Assembly (NCBI RefSeq): GCF_015223055.1 | Contig: NZ_JADFBX010000011.1 | Coordinates: 62,001 to 126,000, forward strand | Reading direction: 5' to 3' | DNA from: Pedobacter sp. MC2016-24 | Lineage (GTDB): Bacteria > Bacteroidota > Bacteroidia > Sphingobacteriales > Sphingobacteriaceae | DNA length: 64,000 nucleotides | Shown: in pieces, positions 41,102 through 48,633 of the stretch | How the letters are laid out: every line of letters starts with the position of its first letter | Numbering within the stretch: position 1 is the stretch's first letter | Program-made: the position numbers and the translations under genes | Notes under the pieces: model-generated | What the model was told of the DNA's origin: nothing | Seen by the model: the letters and a program-made list of their open reading frames with translations, nothing else | Database searches by the model: none

Positions 41102-43921
41102 TTACATGAAACTTCCATCTCCCCTACGCATAATGCCTCTGCCGCCACGACCTTGCGCGCCAGACCATTTTTGTAGTCTCATGCTAAGTTTAAGCATAAA
41201 ATACCGGCTTGTCGTATTTACAAAGGTATTGGTATAACTGCCATCATCCGCTTGGTTTGACCTCAGGAAATTATTCTGGTTTAAGATATCGAATGCCTGG
41301 AAGGTGATCTGACCTCTTCGGTTAAACAACTGACGCTCCAAACTGGCGTTAATCACCAATGGGCTATTGTTTGTATTTCCGACTATACCTTTGATGAACT
41401 GTTTGCTACCATTGTACCCCAACATCCATACATCCCATAAATAAACCCGGCCATCTAAATTGAGAGAGAGGGTATTGATATTGTTGTTAACAGCATTAAA
41501 TGTTGAACGGGATTTTTCAGTTTTATATCCGATATCTGTATTGATCTCCAACCATTCTACAGGATTGATTTTAGGACCAAATCGCTGATCTAAAACGGTA
41601 AGATCTGTAGCAATCAATGAACCACCTCTCATACTCAGATTATGGCTAAAACTGGCGGTACCGTTAAGTTGCAAGTTATATTTCCTGTTGCTGAGCTGCT
41701 TACTGATGTTGTAATTACCGGTCAACCGATATACGCCACTAACATTCAAAAAATATGTTTCATTAATTTTACTACCAGCTGGGACACCTGGAGTGTAATT
41801 AGGTACATTTACTGTATTTCTGATTACTGCATTTTCTGTATAAGATCCATTGGCATTTAAAGAGAGATTAAGCTTCGAGTTGGCAATATAGTTATTGTAA
41901 TCACCCCTTAAAGTATGCACAAAAGTAGCCAGCAAATTGGGGTTACCAATCACAGGATTATTTGGATTGGTCACATCCTTTACCGGCTGAATCTGATCAA
42001 AAGTTGGTTCTACTGCACTTCCGGAATAATTTAAAGACATTTTTTGTTGCCTTGTCCATCTATATTCGAATCTTGCAATAGGGATCAGATTAAAGCTACT
42101 CCGATTTGTTGTGGTTCCCAAACTTAATTTAGTTCCACTTAATAAAGCCGGTACCCCTGTTATACCAATAGAAAAGCGAACTTTAGAAGTACTGGCCATT
42201 CCATATCTAAAATTCAAGGCAACCCGCCCTTGTGTAAAGGAATAATTATAAATGTTACTCAATGAATCGATGACGCCAGAAAAACCGTTCGCTAAAATGT
42301 CCCTCGTGGTCGCGGTATTGTCATAACCATTATAATTCAATTGAGCATTGACCTCAAATTGAGTATTGACGCCAAGAGGCTCCACATAAGTCATACTTCC
42401 ACGATAGTTGTCACGTAGATTTTTACGTGCCACGATCTGATTAATCAAGTTTTTAGTAGTATCCCCATTGAGATAATATGTGGTCAAATTATATCTATTC
42501 TGCTCGTTGTCCTGACTATTTTTATTCAAATCGATTTGTGCCGAAAAATTCCTTCTATATTTTTTAAAAGTATGCTGATAGAAAGCAGAAAGACCAAATT
42601 CAGGTGCAGTTCTTGAATTGGAATTTGTAATATTACGATCCTCATCAAAGCCCTTTACATTAGTACTCGCCTGCTGACTTGACATGGAGGTACTATTGTT
42701 ATCCGTAGACCCGTATTTAAATGTCGGGATCACTTTAAGATAATTGCTTGAATCCAGGTTTACTTCAACCTCCAGTTTAAAATCATGATTCTTTGCTTTT
42801 TGTAAAGAATTGCTTGTACTTCGGGAAAACAAGGTACTATCTTTTCCTAAAATACTCAGTGATTCGGTTTTATTGAGATTGTCACCTTTTGAATCCGTAA
42901 ATTGATAATTCAAATTGTAATCTATCTTTTTTCCGATTTTATCCCGGATGCTAAATCTGGCATCTGCATTTTTTGTGGAGCCACTGAGTGCGTTTAGGTT
43001 GACAACATCTTTGTAATTGCCATTTAACCCCATCTGCTGATTGCCGTTAATCCGTGTAGCAAATAACCCGGCTTCCTTTCTTTCGTTGTTGCCCGCGGCT
43101 GCATTCAAATTCACCATATTACCGACAGATTTATCCGTTCGGGTTGTGATGTTCAATATCTTTTGGGGATCACCGTCCTTAACTCCGGTACGGGCTGCCT
43201 GATCTCCATAATCGTCGACGATCTGAATTTTATCTACAATCTCTGCGGGAAGGTTTTTTATGGCATTTGCGATATCGCCCCCAAGGTATTCTTTACCATT
43301 CAGTTTAGCCCTGGCCACGGTTTCTCCCTGGTGAACCAGGCTTCCATCGGCACCGACTTCCATGCCTTCCATTTTCTTCAGGAGCTCATCTACTGTCGCA
43401 TTCTTTCTAACGACATAGTCGCTGGCCTTATATTCAACAGTATCTGTCTTATAAGTAATGGAAGGGGTACCATTGATGGTTACCGTATTCAGTGTATTGG
43501 TTTCTTCTTTTAAAAGGATTGGGTCCATCACAATCCGGGGAACCATGTCATTTTGCTTGAAGCGCATGGGCGGTGTTTTCATGTAACCGATGCTTTGTAC
43601 AACAATGGTATAGGTTGCCGACTTCACATCTTTAAAAATAAAAATACCGTCGTTATTTGTAGAAGTTTTTAGCGTGTCTTTGTCGGAAGTTAAGCTAACT
43701 GTGGCACCAATCACACCCAGGTCGGTACTGTCTTTTACGATACCACTAATTTGTCTGGTAGGAAGTGGTGGTGCAGTAGTTTTTTTAGGTTCCTGAGCGG
43801 AAGCATCAGAAAAAAGAAATGCAAGAAGCAAAATTAGTGCAGCCGACTTAAGTCCCTGGACATATTTAGACCTAAAAGCCGGACTAAAGTTCAAGGCCGT
43901 GACTTGATAAAAATAATTCAT
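41102..43921 (-). CDS. Outer-membrane beta-barrel protein, TonB-receptor-like, with carboxypeptidase-like N-terminus
   Basis: A 939-residue outer-membrane protein. The N-terminus includes a signal (about residues 25-43, ending SDASA), a Pro-rich spacer, and a carboxypeptidase-regulatory-like Ig domain (about 55-135, QISGIVKDSTDLGVIGATVSL). A plug-like region (about 150-260) has VRKNATVDELLKKMEGMEV and LNGKEYLGGDIANAIKNLPAEIVDKIQIVDDY, typical of the OMP_b-brl_3 group, which lacks the SusC signature. The rest is barrel strands. After the last strand (YFMLKLSMRLQKW) there is an unusual Gly/Arg tail with GAQGRGGRGIMRRGDG. No FecR or sigma gene accompanies it. The next gene upstream encodes a Gly-rich partner. 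Confidence 0.88.
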   Translation of the reverse strand: MNYFYQVTALNFSPAFRSKYVQGLKSAALILLLAFLFSDASAQEPKKTTAPPLPTRQISGIVKDSTDLGVIGATVSLTSDKDTLKTSTNNDGIFIFKDVKSATYTIVVQSIGYMKTPPMRFKQNDMVPRIVMDPILLKEETNTLNTVTINGTPSITYKTDTVEYKASDYVVRKNATVDELLKKMEGMEVGADGSLVHQGETVARAKLNGKEYLGGDIANAIKNLPAEIVDKIQIVDDYGDQAARTGVKDGDPQKILNITTRTDKSVGNMVNLNAAAGNNERKEAGLFATRINGNQQMGLNGNYKDVVNLNALSGSTKNADARFSIRDKIGKKIDYNLNYQFTDSKGDNLNKTESLSILGKDSTLFSRSTSNSLQKAKNHDFKLEVEVNLDSSNYLKVIPTFKYGSTDNNSTSMSSQQASTNVKGFDEDRNITNSNSRTAPEFGLSAFYQHTFKKYRRNFSAQIDLNKNSQDNEQNRYNLTTYYLNGDTTKNLINQIVARKNLRDNYRGSMTYVEPLGVNTQFEVNAQLNYNGYDNTATTRDILANGFSGVIDSLSNIYNYSFTQGRVALNFRYGMASTSKVRFSIGITGVPALLSGTKLSLGTTTNRSSFNLIPIARFEYRWTRQQKMSLNYSGSAVEPTFDQIQPVKDVTNPNNPVIGNPNLLATFVHTLRGDYNNYIANSKLNLSLNANGSYTENAVIRNTVNVPNYTPGVPAGSKINETYFLNVSGVYRLTGNYNISKQLSNRKYNLQLNGTASFSHNLSMRGGSLIATDLTVLDQRFGPKINPVEWLEINTDIGYKTEKSRSTFNAVNNNINTLSLNLDGRVYLWDVWMLGYNGSKQFIKGIVGNTNNSPLVINASLERQLFNRRGQITFQAFDILNQNNFLRSNQADDGSYTNTFVNTTSRYFMLKLSMRLQKWSGAQGRGGRGIMRRGDGSFM

Positions 43922-44017
43922 TTGTGTGTTTGGTTTCGTTTTTGTGTTTTGTATGTTATGATTGGCTGTGTGTGTTAAGCTTGCCGCATTACCATAGAAA
44001 GAGCGTTAACCTCTAAC

Positions 44018-44911
44018 CTATTTATCTTTAGCTAATGTATATTTTCCCCAAAAATCAGTCGGGCTCATCATGGCTTGAAAATCCATTCCGCCGCCGCCAC
44101 CGAATCCTCCACGGCCGCCGCCTCCGCCACCACCGCCAAATCCACCACGACCACCGCCGCCACCAAATCCACCACGACCGCCGCCGCCGCCACCGCCACC
44201 ATCAAATCCCTCTATTTGTAAGCCGTTCACTTTAATGTTATAAGCAAATTCTTTCGGACTATTTACAGAAAGGCCCAATGCTTCTAATGGAATGCCAACT
44301 TCGTAAAAGAAAGCATTGTCTTTATCAATGCTCGCAAAAGCTTTGATGCCGTATTCGTTGTAGATTGACACCAGGGTATCGGTTGTATTTTTGAAGCCTT
44401 TCAGCTTAATTTCTTTCGCGGTAGCCAATTGAGTTTTTTGCATGGCTGTCATGAAGGAGTCCCGTTGTTTGGTATTTGGCTGGCCGCCGCCACCGCCCAT
44501 TGCCGCCATTCCCATACGTCTCATTCCACCACCACCCTGGCCACGGAAATTGGGACGGGCAGTAATGGGATAGGTTAAAGTGATGCTTTCCTTTTCTTTC
44601 TTTTTGCCATCAGCATTTACTGAAAACGTAATTCCGCCAGCCATAATCTTGGAGTTGTTCATGACATCAGTAGATTTAATGACCAGGTATAAATTCTTAT
44701 CGTCATTACTGATGATATAAGACAGATTTGTACGTTTACTTGTAGAGAAGTTGGCATCAGTCCATTCAAAGTTCTTTCCATCAATTTTAATGGAGTGTGG
44801 TGCCAGGATACTGACTTCCTGTAATTCGGTAACTTTCTGCGCCTGGGCTCCAAAAGCTAAGCCGGAAAGCAACAATGTATATTGTGTAATTCTGAAGAGT
44901 TGTGTTTTCAT
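44018..44911 (-). CDS. Secreted CBM9-like protein with Gly/Arg/Phe repeat tail
   Basis: A 297-residue protein from ATG at 44911 with a signal peptide (about 1-24, ending FGAQAQ). The first folded part (about 30-110) has IKIDGKNFEWTDANF and SNDDKNLYLVIKSTDV, the pattern of CBM9/DOMON-like beta-sandwiches. A Gly/Met/Arg linker with GGGGMRRMGMAAMGGGGG (about 128-145) follows, then a second beta-rich part. Near the C-terminus is a 38-residue tract of only Gly, Arg and Phe built on RGGFGGGGG, before a short FWGKYTLAKDK end. It lies 96 nt upstream of the barrel gene on the same strand. Function unknown; an 18-codon longer start is possible. Confidence 0.8.
   Translation of the reverse strand: MKTQLFRITQYTLLLSGLAFGAQAQKVTELQEVSILAPHSIKIDGKNFEWTDANFSTSKRTNLSYIISNDDKNLYLVIKSTDVMNNSKIMAGGITFSVNADGKKKEKESITLTYPITARPNFRGQGGGGMRRMGMAAMGGGGGQPNTKQRDSFMTAMQKTQLATAKEIKLKGFKNTTDTLVSIYNEYGIKAFASIDKDNAFFYEVGIPLEALGLSVNSPKEFAYNIKVNGLQIEGFDGGGGGGGGRGGFGGGGGRGGFGGGGGGGGRGGFGGGGGMDFQAMMSPTDFWGKYTLAKDK
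44087..44200 (-). repeat. Low-complexity Gly/Arg/Phe coding repeat
   Basis: A 114-bp run of (on the plus strand) ccgcc/ccacc/aaatcc units encoding 38 residues with three RGGFGGGGG-type copies separated by longer Gly runs. It is in frame and G/C-rich compared with its surroundings. It is the only simple repeat of this size seen. Confidence 0.9.
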
Positions 44912-45143
44912 ACCTGGTTTAAAAAAATTGAGATCTCGGTTATTTTTTTTGATATGACTGAACAAAACTCTTTAGGTTTAATATCCTGTTCAAGTTTTTG
45001 CAAGACATATCTGACGCGAATTAAATACAAAATTCACGATTTATCTGTAATACCCTGATTTCGTTACAGAAGACAGCATATCCGCAGTGTCCAATACTGC
45101 AAACACCGTTAAAATTGTTACAATTCAATACTGACGGACACCC

Positions 45144-46166
45144 CTACAAATGATCTGGATAGGCGTCCTTTTTCTTTTGAAAACTGTAAATGAGATAGAC
45201 CAGCGCTGGAAGAATAAAAAGACTGCCAATGAGCAAAGCATAACCCAGCGACTCGATGGTTTTGACTTGTCCCTGGTGCGTTAAAAGCGATAAATTCGCA
45301 CCATTTTTAAGCAATACAATGTCAGGAAAATGGGTATATGTAGCTGCGAAAAGTATCATGGTAACCTGGAAACCTGCCAGCAGTCGTAGCAATATCGGTT
45401 TGTCCTGGTTCAGGGCATAAAACATGACCAATAAAGATAAACTCGCTGCAATGATGGCCACAAGCCCGGGTGCATCACCAAAAATCCACTGTCCCAATGG
45501 GATGTTTTCAAAATATGCAGCTACAAAAACCAATGCCCCACAAAACATAACAATGAAGATGGTTCGTTTTGCTTTTCCGACAAAGTGTGCTTTATCTGCA
45601 GGTTCATGCGTTTGTCCGATGATAAAAATGGTTGCCAGGAAGCCACAGATGCTCACTGTAAATATCCCAACGGCTACAGAAAACCAGCTTAACCAGCTAA
45701 AAACATAGGCAGACAGGAAATCCTTTGCCTGTGGATCGATCTGGCCGGATACCGCACTGGCAGCAATAATTCCTAAAAAGAAAGGCGTAATTAAACTGGA
45801 ATACACAAAGATGGGTGTATATATCTTTTGCATGTCGTCTTTTACCGCATCATAATTTCTAAAAACGAAGGCGGTGCCACGTGCAATGATGCCCAGGAGC
45901 ATACAAACTAAGGGAATATGCAGGTAAACAGATACTGTAGTATAGATTTTAGGAAAACCAACAAACAAAATAACCACCGCAATGATCAGCCACATGTGAT
46001 TGGCTTCCCATATTGGACCAATGGCATTGTACATGGTTTTGCGTGTTCTGGATTTATTGGCTTTTGAGGTTAACAATTCAATAATTCCTGCACCAAAATC
46101 GGCACCTCCCAACAGAATATACAATAAGATGGCGGTCCAAAGGAAAACGATAACGACGTAAATCAT
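45144..46166 (-). CDS. cydB: Cytochrome bd ubiquinol oxidase subunit II
   Basis: Second membrane subunit of cytochrome bd oxidase, the high-oxygen-affinity quinol oxidase that does not pump protons. The 340-residue protein has eight to nine predicted helices. The start MIYVVIVFLWTAILLYILLGG leads into ADFGAGI, the conserved N-terminal segment, followed by GPIWEANHMWLI with the conserved WEANHVW-type motif. The C-terminus is short and basic. It begins 4 nt after cydA stops. No recognisable small CydX gene follows in the 230-nt gap downstream. Confidence 0.95.
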   Translation of the reverse strand: MIYVVIVFLWTAILLYILLGGADFGAGIIELLTSKANKSRTRKTMYNAIGPIWEANHMWLIIAVVILFVGFPKIYTTVSVYLHIPLVCMLLGIIARGTAFVFRNYDAVKDDMQKIYTPIFVYSSLITPFFLGIIAASAVSGQIDPQAKDFLSAYVFSWLSWFSVAVGIFTVSICGFLATIFIIGQTHEPADKAHFVGKAKRTIFIVMFCGALVFVAAYFENIPLGQWIFGDAPGLVAIIAASLSLLVMFYALNQDKPILLRLLAGFQVTMILFAATYTHFPDIVLLKNGANLSLLTHQGQVKTIESLGYALLIGSLFILPALVYLIYSFQKKKDAYPDHL

Positions 46167-46170
46167 GAGG

Positions 46171-47499
46171 CTATTTTTTTAGAGGTTCGGCAGAAGAGTC
46201 ATAAAGCTTACCTACCATGGTGATCTGGCGGTACAACAACAAACTCACAATAATCGAAAGTGAAATGTATACGGCAGTAAAGAGGTAGAAGGAATAGGCA
46301 ATCCCCGGCATTGGTGTTACGGCTTCTGCCGTACGCATCACACCTCGGATAATCCATGGCTGCCGGCCAACTTCTGTCACCGTCCAGCCCGCCTCAAGTG
46401 CAATGAACCCCATTGGTGTAGCCACAATAAATAACTTCAGCAACCATTTGCTTTTTAGCCATTGTTTTTTCTTCCAGAGGGCGATGAAATAAAGCAAGGC
46501 GAGCAATACCATAGCCATGCCAAGTCCCACCATAATCTGGAAAGCATAATGGGTGACTGCGACTGGTGGTTGATCTTGTTTGGGTACCTGATCCAGACCT
46601 TTCACTTCTCCATTGAAATCACCTGTAGCCATAAAACTAAGTAGTCCGGGTATTTTTATGGCATAATTGACAGTTTGATTTGCCGTGTCAGGGATCCCGC
46701 CAATAATGAGCGGTGCAAAACGTTCGGTATGAAAATGAGCCTCCATCGCGGCTAGTTTTTCCGGCTGCCTTTTGGCTACATCTTTTGCAGAAATGTCACC
46801 ACTTAAAGGCTGCAGACAGGCTGCTACCGTACCAAATATCGCGGCGATCTTAAATGCTTTGCTGTGAAAAGCTATATTGCTGCCCCGATAAATCATGAGT
46901 GCATGAACACCGGCTACGGCAAAACCTGTAGACACAAATGCGGCCACACACATGTGTAACGACTGGGAAAACCAGGCTTCATTAAACATGGCTTTAATGG
47001 GGTCTATATTTAAATATTGTCCATTGACATAATCAAAACCTGCCGGACTGTTCATCCAGGCGTTTGCGGCGACAACCAGAATGCCGGAAAGCAGGCCACT
47101 AATCCCCACCACCACACCAGTCGCCCAGTGAAACCAGGGATGAATTCTGTTCCAGCCATACAAATAAAAGCCTAAGGCTATGGCTTCAATGAAAAACGCA
47201 GTCCCTTCCAAGGAAAAGGGCATCCCGAAAATCGGTCCCGCATGTTCCATAAATTTGGGCCAGAGGAGCCCGAGTTCAAAAGAAAGTACGGTACCCGAGA
47301 CTGCCCCGGTTGCAAAAAAAATGGCAACACCCTTGCTCCAGGCTTTGGTTACGTCACGGTATACTACATTTTTTGTTCTGAGCCAGAAAAAATGGGCTAC
47401 AGTCATAAAAAATGGCATCACCATTCCGATACAGGCAAATACAATGTGAAAGCCTAAAGAAAAGGCCATTTGAAGGCGGGCAGCTAAAAAATCGTCCAT
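46171..47499 (-). CDS. cydA: Cytochrome bd ubiquinol oxidase subunit I
   Basis: Catalytic subunit with hemes b558, b595 and d, 442 residues. The first helix has FSLGFHIVFACIGM with the axial His18. GTVLSFELGLLWP holds the conserved Glu, and SLHMCVAAFVSTGF contributes the second His near residue 180. GRQPWIIRGVMRT near 390 is the diagnostic C-terminal quinol-oxidase motif. The Q-loop region between helices 6 and 7 is short, as in non-enterobacterial bd oxidases. It is transcribed with cydB from a well-formed promoter at 47542-47573. Confidence 0.96.
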   Translation of the reverse strand: MDDFLAARLQMAFSLGFHIVFACIGMVMPFFMTVAHFFWLRTKNVVYRDVTKAWSKGVAIFFATGAVSGTVLSFELGLLWPKFMEHAGPIFGMPFSLEGTAFFIEAIALGFYLYGWNRIHPWFHWATGVVVGISGLLSGILVVAANAWMNSPAGFDYVNGQYLNIDPIKAMFNEAWFSQSLHMCVAAFVSTGFAVAGVHALMIYRGSNIAFHSKAFKIAAIFGTVAACLQPLSGDISAKDVAKRQPEKLAAMEAHFHTERFAPLIIGGIPDTANQTVNYAIKIPGLLSFMATGDFNGEVKGLDQVPKQDQPPVAVTHYAFQIMVGLGMAMVLLALLYFIALWKKKQWLKSKWLLKLFIVATPMGFIALEAGWTVTEVGRQPWIIRGVMRTAEAVTPMPGIAYSFYLFTAVYISLSIIVSLLLYRQITMVGKLYDSSAEPLKK

Positions 47500-47828
47500 A
47501 ATCTATTTTAATAAACGTTGCGAGCTAAAGAAGTACTGCTGCAAAAGTACGCGTAAATTCAGTTCAGCTTCAATCTTTTAGTGATTATTATCGGGATAAA
47601 TTACCCATTTCAGTTAAACAGAAAGATTCTGAATATCCTTTTTATTTGGAATCGTCAACCGGATTATTTTCATCCGGACAAATCAAGTAAGGTCAAAATG
47701 CTGGCAAACACTACAAGAATAATTATTAATTATAAAAATATTAAATTTAATTAAAAAGCACAAAAAGTGTTTTAATAAAATAGTTTAAATTATATTTACA
47801 ATAACAGACCTTAAATAAATCAAAAGAC
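47500..47828. other. 329-bp divergent intergenic region between cydA and a lipoprotein gene
   Basis: Contains the cydAB promoter on the minus strand near its left end. The right half (47700-47828) is very A/T-rich and should hold the promoter of the lipoprotein gene, but only imperfect matches such as TATATTTA are present. No RNA gene or repeat is seen. Confidence 0.6.
47542..47573 (-). promoter_or_regulatory. Promoter of cydAB with both -7 and -33 elements
   Basis: The minus strand reads TTG (47571-47573), a 21-nt spacer, then TACTTTTG (47542-47549). Both elements and the spacing match the Bacteroidota consensus TTG-N17-23-TAnnTTTG. The element lies about 43 nt upstream of the cydA ATG. Confidence 0.6.
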
Positions 47829-48632
47829 ATGAAGAAAACACTTACTGCGCTCGTATTTATAATGTTATTGTTGCCGCTAATCTCTTGTAAAAAGAACAAG
47901 CGTCCGAAATCAAAAGACGATATCGAAACGCCCGACGAAAGTCCGGGTAAAAAGAACTACCTCCCTGTGAAGTTTGAAAGCAGCTCATTGCATATTTATC
48001 TAAAATATAAAGAAGGGACAAAATTACTGACAGAGATCAACGGGTCAGATGGAGAGCGCATTTTGATTACCTATACGTCTGCACAAATACCGTTAAAACT
48101 TGAAAAATACAAGCAGACTACATTGGTTAAGCTGATCGATTATCATAAGGATGGACAACAACAGATTACGCAATGTACTTCATTTGACTACGATGCAATC
48201 AACCGGACCTACATTCCCCTGGGCGACATCAATATCGGTTACGATGTCAAAGCGCAGATCAACAATTTAAAATTCTTTGACGACTTAAATAAATTCACTA
48301 AAGCGCTTACCCTACTTTACAACAGTACAGGAAACCTAAGCGTTGTTGAGGTGACGGCTCAAACAGGTAACAATACACTAAACTATACCTATGATCAGCA
48401 GACCGGTATTTATAAGCACGTACCCTACGCAGCGCTTTTCTCCATAGCACTTGAGCACTATTTTTTCAGTTCCAGCAACAACAATTTACTGAATTTTTCA
48501 AATCAGAAAAACAGCGTTGAAGACACCACGTACACGTATGAGTACAACCAGGAGGGCTATCCCATCCAGATGATTGTAAGCCAGAATAAAACGACCCAAC
48601 GCTTCAAGATCAGCTATATTGAAGCGGGTTAA
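47829..48632 (+). CDS. Lipoprotein of unknown function
   Basis: A 267-residue lipoprotein with a signal ending LPLISC (Cys20), then a highly charged Lys/Asp-rich linker (about 21-45). The rest is beta-rich, with repeated Tyr-containing strands such as NYTYDQQTGIYKHVP and YTYEYNQEGYPIQMI, the style of Bacteroidota DUF4595-like or YD-repeat-like lipoproteins that track text-like Y-D-x-x-G turns. I do not recognise a defined function. It stands alone; its stop is 1 nt from the convergent aminopeptidase stop. Confidence 0.82.
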   Translation: MKKTLTALVFIMLLLPLISCKKNKRPKSKDDIETPDESPGKKNYLPVKFESSSLHIYLKYKEGTKLLTEINGSDGERILITYTSAQIPLKLEKYKQTTLVKLIDYHKDGQQQITQCTSFDYDAINRTYIPLGDINIGYDVKAQINNLKFFDDLNKFTKALTLLYNSTGNLSVVEVTAQTGNNTLNYTYDQQTGIYKHVPYAALFSIALEHYFFSSSNNNLLNFSNQKNSVEDTTYTYEYNQEGYPIQMIVSQNKTTQRFKISYIEAG

Positions 48633-48633
48633 A

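Noticed and set aside
41102..43921. SusC homologue for the barrel protein
   Set aside because: It lacks the SusC plug signature and STN domain, and no SusD follows. The OMP_b-brl_3 pattern fits better.
44087..44200. CRISPR-like or tandem-repeat array
   Set aside because: Units are short, contiguous and in frame, without spacers of constant length. It is a coding low-complexity tract.
44035..44235. Plus-strand frame rich in His and Arg opposite the Gly repeat
   Set aside because: It is the antisense reading of the Gly/Arg/Phe codon repeat. Composition follows from the repeat, and there is no start context or neighbour on that strand.
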